Part shown: piece after piece, positions 1-7,706 of the stretch | Layout of the letters: each line of letters starts with the position of its first letter | Position numbering within the stretch: position 1 is the first letter of the stretch | NCBI GenBank assembly: GCA_020624805.1 | Contig: JAHKVW010000006.1 | Span: forward strand, 1-64,000 | Direction: 5' to 3' | Source of the DNA: a bacterium | GTDB lineage: Bacteria; Bacillota; Clostridia; Oscillospirales; Acutalibacteraceae | DNA length: 64,000 bases | Notes under the pieces: model-generated | What the model saw: the letters and a program-made list of their open reading frames with translations, nothing else | What the model was told of the DNA's origin: nothing | The model's database searches: none | Translations under genes and position numbers: made by a program

Positions 1-236
1 ATGCAGAGCGTCGTCGCCTAGCTTATTGTTTCAGGATGATCAGGGAAAAGTCTGGTATGAGCAGGACTGATTTTTCTGTGTGGCTGGGAGTTCCTTACTT
101 GAATCAGCACGGATAATATGTTATATTCTTAGTTGTTAAAAAATCGCCGCTATTTAAAATTTGTATAAATACGCATGAAATTTAAGATTTTATGCAAAAA
201 GCATGATTGAATGTGACGATATAAGAAGAACCTGAT

Positions 237-1349
237 ATGAAGAAAAAATCGCTTTTTGAAAGATTCAAAAACTATATAATGTACGCCGGAACCGATAAAG
301 ATGAGTTCAAGCAGGTTCAGGATCAGGTAGCCAAGTCAAATCTCAAGGCGCTGAAGTACTGGTCGATCCTTGTCAGCGTATTCTGGACCTACTGCATCTG
401 TATGTCTTTTTACGCGACAGATTACCATATGTGCCGACCCGCCTATATCGTTTCGCTCTGCACCTGTATCTTTTCCTTCTTTTGCTCCCATTTTCTGATA
501 CCGCGATTTCCGAAAACGCTTCCTCTGTTCCAATTCTTTTTCCGCTTATCGCTGCTCGGCGGCGGAATCGGGATCGCCGTCTGTCAGCCGAACCTGCGTT
601 CGCTGACTATGTTTGCCGTCGCGATCATTTCGCCCTCCATTTTTATCGACACCACCTTGTCTTCGCTGGCGGTGCATTGCTCAGCCCTTGTCCTCTATGT
701 TCTGATGGGTAGGAACGTCATTTCCCCGGATATCTATTACTGGGGACTGAACAACTATATGCTGTTCTCCGTTTTCGGACTGTTGATCGGAAACGCGATC
801 AACAAAGAGCGTTTTGAGCGTTATGTTTACGCGGAATATGAGAAACAGCTGGCGGATGTTCAGATGCGTTACGCTTATTTCGATCGTTTAACCGGGCTCA
901 GGAACAGACATTCCTTTGAGGATAAGCTGACGCAGCTCTCGGAGAATCCGCCTGCGGAGCTGTGCATCATCATGGCGGATATCAACGGACTGAAGACGAC
1001 AAACGATACGATCGGGCACAAGGCGGGTGACGAGTTGATCACCGGCGCTTCGGAATGTCTGTCCGGAGCGTTTGAAGGGATCGAAACGATTTACCGCATC
1101 GGCGGCGACGAGTTCTGTATCATCATGAACGCGCCCATCGAAAAGGCACAGCAGTGTCTTTCGCGTCTGGATAAGCTGACGGCGATCTGGCACGGCAGCT
1201 ACATCGACAGCCTGTCGGTTTCTACCGGCGTCGCTTCGATCAAGGATCACGATGATGTGGAGTCTGTCTTTGCTCAGGCGGATAATAATATGTATGAGCA
1301 TAAGCGCGATTACTATAAGAACCTCGGCGTCGACAGAAGTTATCACTGA
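237..1349 (+). CDS. Membrane-bound diguanylate cyclase (GGDEF domain)
   Basis: The product makes cyclic di-GMP from two GTP at the membrane. A short cytoplasmic N-terminus is followed by about six hydrophobic segments (roughly residues 41-190), with no recognisable ligand-binding domain, and then a GGDEF domain from about 215 to the end. The domain has the usual entry motif RLTGLRNRHSF and an intact active site RIGGDEF near residue 290. The RxxD product-inhibition site that often precedes GGDEF is absent (the aligned positions are Glu), so feedback inhibition is probably missing. There is no EAL or HD-GYP partner in the window. The start is the only ATG before the first membrane segment, with a modest GAAGAA ribosome site. 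It is followed by its own terminator and then by a c-di-GMP riboswitch, which suggests local production and sensing. Family assignment is firm; the signal sensed is unknown. Confidence 0.93.
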   Translation: MKKKSLFERFKNYIMYAGTDKDEFKQVQDQVAKSNLKALKYWSILVSVFWTYCICMSFYATDYHMCRPAYIVSLCTCIFSFFCSHFLIPRFPKTLPLFQFFFRLSLLGGGIGIAVCQPNLRSLTMFAVAIISPSIFIDTTLSSLAVHCSALVLYVLMGRNVISPDIYYWGLNNYMLFSVFGLLIGNAINKERFERYVYAEYEKQLADVQMRYAYFDRLTGLRNRHSFEDKLTQLSENPPAELCIIMADINGLKTTNDTIGHKAGDELITGASECLSGAFEGIETIYRIGGDEFCIIMNAPIEKAQQCLSRLDKLTAIWHGSYIDSLSVSTGVASIKDHDDVESVFAQADNNMYEHKRDYYKNLGVDRSYH

Positions 1350-1371
1350 CGAGAAATAATAACAGATAGAA

Positions 1372-1413
1372 ATCCCCGAAAACCGTTGTATGCGGTATTC
1401 GGGGATGTTTTTA
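1372..1413 (+). terminator. Terminator after the diguanylate cyclase gene
   Basis: A perfect 9-bp stem ATCCCCGAA/TTCGGGGAT encloses a smaller ACCG/CGGT stem and is followed by GTTTTT. It separates the GGDEF gene from the riboswitch transcription unit. Confidence 0.8.
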
Positions 1414-1497
1414 CGGTGTTTCTATCAATGCGTCATCTATGGTTCGTAAAGTCGCAGATAATTTATTTGAGATTTTAAGATCTTTATGAAAAAATAC

Positions 1498-1526
1498 TTG
1501 ACAAATAAGCACTAAAGGTATATTAT
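1498..1526 (+). promoter_or_regulatory. Promoter of the riboswitch/surface-protein unit
   Basis: TTGACA and TATTAT are spaced by exactly 17 bp. Transcription should begin a few bases downstream, just before the aptamer, giving a leader of about 170 nt before the coding start. Confidence 0.8.
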
Positions 1527-1535
1527 AATTATAAC

Positions 1536-1623
1536 TAGATAAAAAGGCAAAGCTGTTGAAAGGCAGTGACGCAAAACGAAGAGCCTAAGGTGCTTATGCA
1601 CTATGGTCGTCTGGTTGCATCTA
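1536..1623 (+). promoter_or_regulatory. Cyclic di-GMP-I (GEMM-I) riboswitch aptamer
   Basis: The leader carries the GEMM-I signature in order: GGCAAA, a GNRA-type GAAA tetraloop closing the P2 hairpin (CTGTTGAAAGGCAG), GACGCAAA, then GCCTAA and the P3 hairpin GGTGCTTATGCACTATGGTC. A closing P1 helix can form between TAGAT (1536-1540) and ATCTA (1619-1623). It lies directly upstream of a secreted surface protein and directly downstream of a diguanylate cyclase. Recognition is by consensus reading, not by a covariance-model search. Confidence 0.88.
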
Positions 1624-1672
1624 TGGTGTGTCCGATTGAAGATGGGCACATAATAGGTGCTTTTATTTTTTC
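1617..1672 (+). terminator. Riboswitch expression platform (intrinsic terminator)
   Basis: GCATCTAT pairs with ATAGGTGC, and inside this TGTGTCC pairs with GGGCACA; a run of T residues with one A follows. The 5' arm (1617-1624) overlaps the 3' strand of aptamer helix P1 (1619-1623), so the two structures exclude each other. Ligand-stabilised P1 should block the terminator, predicting an ON switch. The overlap is seen in sequence; the direction of control is inference. Confidence 0.75.
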
Positions 1673-1701
1673 TTAATGAAATTCGAAAGGGCGGTGCCAT
1701 C

Positions 1702-3324
1702 ATGAAAAAACTGCTTTCCCTGATGCTTGTCGCATTATTGGCGATCTCAGCATTCTGCATACCCGCTTATGCCTACACAGGTCACGTGAACGAGGGCGAT
1801 ACGCTGCAATTCAACGGCGCTACATCGAATAATATCTTCGGTGATCTGCTGAACTGGACGGGCGTTGTTTTTGGTAACGCAAACAATATCATCGACGTGG
1901 AGGGTACGCTTGCTGTCGGCGGTAACTTTGATTCTGACAGAGGCTTATCCGTTAACGGCGGCGTCAACGGCGCTGATAACGCGTCGACCGAGGATGTTGC
2001 GTTTTTGGTCAACGGCAACGCGAATATCGCCGGCTACGGCAACGTCTGGGGACAGACGGTGATCGGTAAGGCGGACGGCAACACCTATAAACTGTCCAAT
2101 GTGACTCCTTCCGCGACGACAAACGGTCAGTATACCGTAGCGAACGCCGCACAGTACTTTGCGGACGCGAAGAACACCGCGTATGCCGCAAAGACCGCGG
2201 TGGAAGCGCTTCCGGTCAACGGAGTCTGCGACGCTGCTTACGGTACCTATACATTTGCCGGTAACCCGGATGAAAATGTTTTGGTATACAACGTCGATGA
2301 CGCAGTCATCAACTCCTATCTCTTTGATTTCACGATCACCGAGGGTCAGACCATCGTCGTGAACCTGACGGCTGCCGACGCGATCACGCTGAAAAACGGC
2401 GCTTACAGGATCAACGGCAGCATGGATCCGGATTATCTGAGAGATTACAGCCGCAATATCATCATCAATGTCGTCAATGCGACGAAGCTCGAAATGACCT
2501 CTACCGAATTGATCGGTACGCTTCTGGCTCCCGATACGGATTTGACGGGCAGCAATGCCAACGTATGCGGTACCTCTATCCTGAACGGTCTTACCGGTTT
2601 GAACGGCTTTGAGCTTCACACCGGCTACAATCAAAGCTTTGTTCCCGCGGTTCCCGCTTCGGATCCCACTCCTGCTGCGGATCCCACCGAGGCTCCCGCT
2701 CAAGATCCCGTTGAGGGTCTGAGCATCAGGATCGATGTTCCTCTGAAGATGGCGGTCGCTTTTGCGGACGGCAGTGTTTATTACGGCGGCGAGATGAAGG
2801 AAGTCGTCGTCGGTAAAGAGTACGCCTTCCGTATGTGCGCGGTCAACTGGGACAATGGTCTGTATGACGGCAACGGAAACGGCATTGCCGGCACCGTCGT
2901 TTACAGAATGGTCGTTGTACATCAGAACGAGTTCAACGAGCTTGCCAAGGCGGCTAAGGAAGATCCTGATCGCTACACCGTGAAGGGTATTGATATCATC
3001 GACAACGTCGAGAAGAAGATCATCATCAACATCGACGCGAAGGATACGCACCTCGAGACCGACGTCAACAACTTCTTCATGGCATATCGCTTCCATTTCG
3101 CGAACGGAGATTATAACAAGAAGACCGGCATCGATCAGGTGATCAACAAGCCTCTTGAGAGCCTGTCCGTCAATCTGCCGCTCGGTTCCACTATCACCTG
3201 CAAGGCATATAACGGTGACGAGCTGATCGACACCACGGATGTGTTCATTGCCAACAACTCCGGCGAGGGCGTTTACGAGGATGAATTCCTCACCAGCGTC
3301 AACGATTTTACATGGAATCATTGA
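1702..3324 (+). CDS. Secreted choice-of-anchor A family surface protein
   Basis: This 540-residue exported protein has a typical signal peptide (MKKLLSLM..., cleavage likely after AYA). The N-terminal half (about 35-300) matches the choice-of-anchor A domain, with the FGDLLNWTGVVFGNANN-type start and the VEGTLAVGGNF segment found in surface and adhesion proteins. A Pro/Ala/Asp linker follows near residue 315, then a β-rich C-terminal region of about 200 residues that I do not recognise. There is no LPXTG motif or membrane anchor, so how it stays at the surface is unclear. The start chosen is ATG 1702, since the extra 15 codons in the ORF track run through the terminator and ribosome site. Expression is probably controlled by the c-di-GMP riboswitch upstream, in keeping with a role in attachment or biofilm (inference). 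Confidence 0.85.
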   Translation: MKKLLSLMLVALLAISAFCIPAYAYTGHVNEGDTLQFNGATSNNIFGDLLNWTGVVFGNANNIIDVEGTLAVGGNFDSDRGLSVNGGVNGADNASTEDVAFLVNGNANIAGYGNVWGQTVIGKADGNTYKLSNVTPSATTNGQYTVANAAQYFADAKNTAYAAKTAVEALPVNGVCDAAYGTYTFAGNPDENVLVYNVDDAVINSYLFDFTITEGQTIVVNLTAADAITLKNGAYRINGSMDPDYLRDYSRNIIINVVNATKLEMTSTELIGTLLAPDTDLTGSNANVCGTSILNGLTGLNGFELHTGYNQSFVPAVPASDPTPAADPTEAPAQDPVEGLSIRIDVPLKMAVAFADGSVYYGGEMKEVVVGKEYAFRMCAVNWDNGLYDGNGNGIAGTVVYRMVVVHQNEFNELAKAAKEDPDRYTVKGIDIIDNVEKKIIINIDAKDTHLETDVNNFFMAYRFHFANGDYNKKTGIDQVINKPLESLSVNLPLGSTITCKAYNGDELIDTTDVFIANNSGEGVYEDEFLTSVNDFTWNH

Positions 3325-3343
3325 TTTGAAATAGAAAAACAGT

Positions 3344-3375
3344 ACATGACCGCGTAACAGCGGTCATGTTTTTTT
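3344..3375 (+). terminator. Terminator of the surface-protein gene
   Basis: A perfect 10-bp stem ACATGACCGC/GCGGTCATGT with a 6-nt loop runs directly into seven T residues. Confidence 0.9.
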
Positions 3376-3465
3376 GTCCTGAAACGATCGCGAACTACAG
3401 ACCTTCGGACTTTCTTTGCCAAGCAGGATAAAGGGATTGTATTCGGGTATGATTGTGTTACAGTA

Positions 3466-3495
3466 TTGACAGGAACAGAACGATAATCATACCAT
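3466..3495 (+). promoter_or_regulatory. Probable promoter of the 56-residue small gene
   Basis: A perfect TTGACA is followed after 18 bp by TACCAT (4 of 6 matches). It lies about 60 bp upstream of a strong ribosome site and a short ORF. Confidence 0.5.
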
Positions 3496-3553
3496 TCTGT
3501 TTTTTCAAAACAAAAACAATAAAATAACTCACAAAAGGAAAGGAGGTTTTTTG

Positions 3554-3724
3554 ATGATTCCGAGAGAAGAATTAGCAAAGCTGGATCAGGATCTGATCGA
3601 GTTAGACTCGCCGTTCAGCAAGGAATTACCTATGCTCCGCAATAAGGCATGGGAGATCGCTAACAAATACGGCACCAACGACCCCGACGTAATGAGACAG
3701 TATTTCGAATGGAAATCACAGTGA
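3554..3724 (+). CDS. Small conserved-looking protein, 56 residues, unknown
   Basis: This ORF is too short for the supplied track. An AAAGGAGG ribosome site lies 6 bp before ATG, which is as strong as any in the window. The product (MIPREELAKLDQDLIELDSP...) is charged and soluble, probably helical, with no cysteines, signal peptide or membrane segment. It has its own promoter candidate and is followed by a strong terminator at 3788, so it appears to be a monocistronic gene. I do not recognise a family. Confidence 0.7.
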   Translation: MIPREELAKLDQDLIELDSPFSKELPMLRNKAWEIANKYGTNDPDVMRQYFEWKSQ

Positions 3725-3787
3725 TCCGTCGATGGGGGATCCATTGCTCCTTATCATGAAGGGTTTGGATCGACAATCAAAATGAAA

Positions 3788-3819
3788 ACTCCGAAGGCTG
3801 CGGCTTTCGGAGTTTTTTT
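3788..3819 (+). terminator. Terminator of the small gene
   Basis: Stem ACTCCGAAGGC/GCTTTCGGAGT (one G-T pair) followed by seven T residues. Confidence 0.9.
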
Positions 3820-3901
3820 GACTTTTTCCATCCTATCATATATAATAAAAAAGATTAACGATCGATGATTCAACCGAATCGGGAAAGTGGAAGGTGATCG
3901 C

Positions 3902-4831
3902 ATGATTTACAGAAATGTGTTGGAGGCGGTGGGACAGACCCCGCTGATCCGACTGAATCGTATGCCTCAGCCCGGCAGCGCCGAGGTGCTGGTCAAGTTT
4001 GAGGCGCTGAATGTCGGCGGTTCGATCAAAACGCGCACCGCGCTGAATATGATCAATCACGCGGAGAAAAAGGGGCTGCTCAAATATGACAGCATCATCG
4101 TCGAGCCAACGTCGGGCAATCAGGGCATCGGACTGGCGCTGGTGGGCGCGGTAAAGGGCTACAAGACGATCATCATTATGCCTGATTCCGTCAGTGAGGA
4201 ACGCCGCAAGCTGATCAAGCACTACGGCGCGAAGGTCAAGCTGATCCATGATGCGGGCGATATCGGCGCGTGTATCGACGAATGTCTGAAGACCGCGTTG
4301 AAGATGGCGGAAAAGGATCCGCGCGTCTTTGTACCCCAACAGTTCGAGAATATCAATAACGTCAGAGCGCACAAGAAGTACACCGCGCTGGAGATCATGC
4401 AGCAGTGCGCCGACCATATCGACGGCTTCTGCTCGGGCATCGGCACCGGCGGCACCATCACCGGTATCGGTGAGGTGCTCAAGGCGCAGTATCCCGACAT
4501 CGAGATCTGGGCGGTCGAGCCTGAGAACGCCGCGATCTTAGCGGGCGGCACCATCGGCACGCACTTGCAGATGGGCATCGGCGACGGTCTGATCCCGCCG
4601 ATACTGAACAAGGAGATCTATGATGAGATCTATGTCGTGACGGATGAAGAGGCGATCAATACCGCAAAGCGGCTGGCGCGTGAGGAAGGGCTGATGTGCG
4701 GCATCTCCGGCGGCACTAATGTCGCCGCGGCATTGAAGCTCGCGAAGAAGCTCGGCCCCGGCAAGACGGTCGTCACCGTTCTGCCCGATACCGCCGAGCG
4801 CTACTTCTCCACACCGCTGTTTGAGGAATAA
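3902..4831 (+). CDS. PLP-dependent cysteine synthase (CysK-like)
   Basis: This 309-residue enzyme of the cysteine synthase/cystathionine β-synthase fold probably makes cysteine from O-acetylserine and sulfide. The PLP lysine lies in GGSIKTRTA, the substrate loop is PTSGNQG, and the phosphate-binding glycine loop is GTGGTITG; length is normal for CysK. Two loops deviate from the textbook forms (NPxxSxKDR and TSGNTG), so a related β-replacement substrate cannot be excluded. The start is ATG 3902, with GAAGGTG about 6 bp upstream; the GTG at 3887 in the track overlaps no ribosome site. It stands apart from cysE, which lies 26 kb away under T-box control. The lipoprotein esterase follows 26 bp downstream and may be co-transcribed. 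Confidence 0.85.
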   Translation: MIYRNVLEAVGQTPLIRLNRMPQPGSAEVLVKFEALNVGGSIKTRTALNMINHAEKKGLLKYDSIIVEPTSGNQGIGLALVGAVKGYKTIIIMPDSVSEERRKLIKHYGAKVKLIHDAGDIGACIDECLKTALKMAEKDPRVFVPQQFENINNVRAHKKYTALEIMQQCADHIDGFCSGIGTGGTITGIGEVLKAQYPDIEIWAVEPENAAILAGGTIGTHLQMGIGDGLIPPILNKEIYDEIYVVTDEEAINTAKRLAREEGLMCGISGGTNVAAALKLAKKLGPGKTVVTVLPDTAERYFSTPLFEE

Positions 4832-4857
4832 CGGACAGTTTGATGGGGAGATAAATC

Positions 4858-5892
4858 ATGAAGAACAACATACGTATCGCGGCAATGATCCTTTTGATCA
4901 TGGTCATCTGCGCGGTGATCGCGGGATGTCAGAAGGGAACTGAACAAGCGACCGCCGATGAAGCCGCGGCACAGACAGCATCCGATCAGGCGACGAGGGA
5001 TGAGGCGATCATCACGATCCCGCTGACCGATGAAACCGCTAAGGCAAAGGAAAAGATGCAGACGCTCAATGTCAAGGAGAGTCTGTCCGAGAAGGGTTTT
5101 CCCGCGGCGCTGGATATGCTGAAAAACCGCGAGGGGCAGGAGTTCCCTCAAACGAAAACGAAATTGACGCAGAATTATTCCGCCGTCAACGGCAACGACC
5201 TCTATACGCTCGAAAATGACGATGCAGAGAGCATCCTCTTCTATCTTCACGGCGGCGCGTACGCTTACGGCATCAGTGAAAAACAGGTATTGTTTTGCGA
5301 CGATATGGCGCAGCGCCTGAACGCGAAGGTGTATCTGCCGCTCTATCCGCTGACCCCGCAGGCGACCTGTCGGGACGCGTATCCCTTCCTCGACGCCGCT
5401 TATGCCGAGGCGCTCAAAGAGGGCAAGCCCATCTACCTGATAGGCGATTCTGCCGGCGGCGGCTTAGCGCTCGGTTTTGCGGAGTATCTGAGGGATAACG
5501 GAACACAACTGCCGCAGAAGCTGTTTCTGCTTTCTCCGTGGGTCGATGTGACGATGTCCGATCCCGCGATCGCGGAGTATGAGCAAAAGGATCTGATGCT
5601 CAACAGCTACGGACTGATCGAGCTGGGCAAGCTGTGGGCAGGCGAGCTCGATACCAAGGATCCGTCGGTCAGCCCGCTTTACGGCGAGATGAAAGGTCTG
5701 CCCCCGACGATGATCTTCACCGGCACAGACGAGGTCATGGTGCCGGATAATACAACGCTTTATCATAAAATGCGGGAGGCGGGCGTTGACTGCTCCCTGA
5801 TCTTCGGCGAGGGCTTGTGGCATGTTTTTGTGCAGGATGAGTTCCCCGAGGCTGTTTCCGCGCGGCAGATGATAGTCGATTCCTGCCGGTAA
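4858..5892 (+). CDS. Lipoprotein α/β-hydrolase (esterase/lipase, HSL-like)
   Basis: This is a 344-residue membrane-tethered hydrolase. The N-terminus is a lipoprotein signal ending in a lipobox (VIAGC), followed by a low-complexity Ala/Thr/Asp linker. The catalytic domain (about 90-340) shows the oxyanion motif HGGAY and the nucleophile elbow GDSAGG. An aspartate lies in TGTDEVMVPDN and the histidine in LWHVF, as in the hormone-sensitive lipase (family IV) esterases. It should cleave an ester substrate outside the cell; the substrate is unknown. The ribosome site is GGGGAG. It sits 26 bp after the cysteine synthase gene, with an acyltransferase gene downstream, which suggests adding and removing surface acyl groups (speculative). 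Confidence 0.87.
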   Translation: MKNNIRIAAMILLIMVICAVIAGCQKGTEQATADEAAAQTASDQATRDEAIITIPLTDETAKAKEKMQTLNVKESLSEKGFPAALDMLKNREGQEFPQTKTKLTQNYSAVNGNDLYTLENDDAESILFYLHGGAYAYGISEKQVLFCDDMAQRLNAKVYLPLYPLTPQATCRDAYPFLDAAYAEALKEGKPIYLIGDSAGGGLALGFAEYLRDNGTQLPQKLFLLSPWVDVTMSDPAIAEYEQKDLMLNSYGLIELGKLWAGELDTKDPSVSPLYGEMKGLPPTMIFTGTDEVMVPDNTTLYHKMREAGVDCSLIFGEGLWHVFVQDEFPEAVSARQMIVDSCR

Positions 5893-5996
5893 AAAGGTTT
5901 TATCGATCATGTGATAAAGTCGATCGGTGAGATCGACATACGGAGAGAACATACGACGGCTCACGGTCAATGAAAATGGATAAAAGAGAGGGATAT

Positions 5997-7049
5997 ATGA
6001 CAGAAAGAAGACTCGATTCCCACGAACTGAATTTTTCGTCATTAAGTAAATACAGAAACGCGATCTACGGTCTGTGTGCGATTTGGATCGTCTTTTTTCA
6101 TGGTTCCGAAACGTTCAATATCAATGATTGTGAAGGGATCCGGATGACATTGGGACTGATCCTCCGCACGGGCAACTGTGCCGTCGATGTTTTTATGCTG
6201 CTGTCGGGTATCGGACTGTACTTCTCGCTGTCGAAAAAGCCGAAGCTGAGCACCTTTTATTGGAGAAGGCTGACGCGCATTTATTTGCCGTATCTGATCC
6301 TGATCGTGCCGTATCTCATTTATACGTGTATCATAGCGGAACAACATATCGACAGATTTTTTAAGACGGCGCTGGCGATCAACTATTGGCTCGGAGATGA
6401 TGAACCGATCGTTTTGTGGTATATTTCCGCTGTCATCGTCTTTTATCTGATCTCGCCGCTGCTGTTCAAGGCGATCCATTATCAGGAGAAAAACGCCTTG
6501 TTAAGAACGATCCTCATGGTCGCGGCTATCGTTGTGATCACGATCGTGTTGTATCACCGATTCAACGCTCTGTACTACTTGCTGGATAAAGCGCTTACGC
6601 GTTTAGCGGTATTTATCATCGGTATCTATATGGGCAGGACCGTGAAGCAGAAACGTCTTTTTTCGCCGCTGTTTTTGATCATTTGCGTGATGATCGCGGC
6701 ATTGGGCGTTCCGGTATGCGGCGTTCCGGAGGTTCATGGCGCGTATTATCGCTTATCCTGCTCGATCGTCGGTGTGGCGCTCACCTTTGTGTTTGCCCAG
6801 AGCTTTGTCACTTTGAGCAAGTGGAAGATCGACAAAGTATTCAATTTCTTCGGCGCGTTCTCGCTGGAGATCTATATCGCGACGAGCATCGGCAGAAAAA
6901 TATATGAAAAGACGTCTTGGGGCGCAGGTCACGGCTTGTACAAGTATTTGATCTTCTCATTGCCGTTTATGCTCATGGCATACCTCGCTTATTTGATACA
7001 GAAGCTGTTGCTGCGAAAGCAAAAACCGACAGAAGCACCGAAAATATAA
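5997..7049 (+). CDS. Membrane acyltransferase family 3 (OafA/YrhL-like)
   Basis: This 350-residue protein has about ten hydrophobic segments and begins its first one with the family's AIxxxxVxxxH pattern (AIWIVFFHGSE), where the histidine is the likely catalytic base. Such proteins move acetyl or other acyl groups onto surface polysaccharides, teichoic acids or peptidoglycan. No SGNH esterase domain is fused, so it is the short form. The start chosen is ATG 5997, preceded by AGAGAGGG at 5 bp spacing; the earlier ATGs at 5970 and 5976 lack a ribosome site. The target glycan cannot be told from sequence. Confidence 0.85.
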   Translation: MTERRLDSHELNFSSLSKYRNAIYGLCAIWIVFFHGSETFNINDCEGIRMTLGLILRTGNCAVDVFMLLSGIGLYFSLSKKPKLSTFYWRRLTRIYLPYLILIVPYLIYTCIIAEQHIDRFFKTALAINYWLGDDEPIVLWYISAVIVFYLISPLLFKAIHYQEKNALLRTILMVAAIVVITIVLYHRFNALYYLLDKALTRLAVFIIGIYMGRTVKQKRLFSPLFLIICVMIAALGVPVCGVPEVHGAYYRLSCSIVGVALTFVFAQSFVTLSKWKIDKVFNFFGAFSLEIYIATSIGRKIYEKTSWGAGHGLYKYLIFSLPFMLMAYLAYLIQKLLLRKQKPTEAPKI

Positions 7050-7094
7050 CCATGTCAGCGCCTCAGAGAATCCGCGCTGCTGCAAAGGACGGAT

Positions 7095-7655
7095 ATGATG
7101 AATAAGACAGATTTAAAATGGAGTATCACCGACAGCAAATTGCTGCTGCATACACCGATATTCGATGTGAACGAGCAGCATGAGGTCGCCGCGACGGGGA
7201 TCGAGGGCGATTATGTGGCGATGGACGCGCCCGATTGGGCGATGGTCATCGCGGAGTACCGGGGCAGCTTTGTGCTGGTGCGCCAGTGGCGACATTCGGC
7301 GGAATGTCTGAGTCTGGAATTCCCCGGCGGCATGGTGGACGACGGAGAGGACGCCGCGACCGCGTCACGCCGTGAGCTGATGGAGGAGACCGGCTTTGAA
7401 GCAGGCAGGCTGACCCACTTGGGCACCGTCAGCCCGAACCCCGCTTTGTTCAAAAACCGCTTCCATGTGTATCTCGCCGAGGACTTGAAGCAGACGGGCA
7501 CGCAGTCGCTCGACCATGACGAGCTGCTCACCTATGAGCTGATGCCGACGGACGAGGTGATCCGCAATTACGGAAAGGGCGAATTCGCCCACGCACTGAT
7601 GGGTACGGCGCTGATGTTCTATTTGCAGCATCGACAGAAGGAAAACGACGATTGA
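7095..7655 (+). CDS. NUDIX hydrolase (ADP-ribose pyrophosphatase type)
   Basis: This 186-residue protein contains a complete NUDIX box, GGMVDDGE followed by seven residues and RELMEETGF, matching GX5EX7REUXEEXGU. The flanking sequence, with a β-rich N-terminal domain and the segment VLVRQWRHSAE before the box, resembles the ADP-ribose/ADP-sugar pyrophosphatases (NudF/YqkG group). Two adjacent ATGs (7095 and 7098) share one AAAGGA site; either may be used. The PASTA kinase gene begins 52 bp after its stop. Confidence 0.88.
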   Translation: MMNKTDLKWSITDSKLLLHTPIFDVNEQHEVAATGIEGDYVAMDAPDWAMVIAEYRGSFVLVRQWRHSAECLSLEFPGGMVDDGEDAATASRRELMEETGFEAGRLTHLGTVSPNPALFKNRFHVYLAEDLKQTGTQSLDHDELLTYELMPTDEVIRNYGKGEFAHALMGTALMFYLQHRQKENDD

Positions 7656-7706
7656 CAACCCTACAGTCAAATGATATAGTATTTTCGGACGAGGGGTGGT
7701 AGCATC

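Noticed and set aside
1-236. Possible gene or RNA at the window start
   Set aside because: Short frames are broken, no ribosome site or stable hairpin with a T run is visible, and the sequence becomes AT-rich before the GGDEF gene.
1945-3321. 458-residue minus-strand ORF opposite the surface protein
   Set aside because: Shadow frame of a gene with a clear signal peptide, riboswitch and terminator on the plus strand.
3887-3901. GTG 3887 as the start of the cysteine synthase gene
   Set aside because: It would place the ribosome site inside the coding sequence; ATG 3902 has proper spacing and matches the family start.
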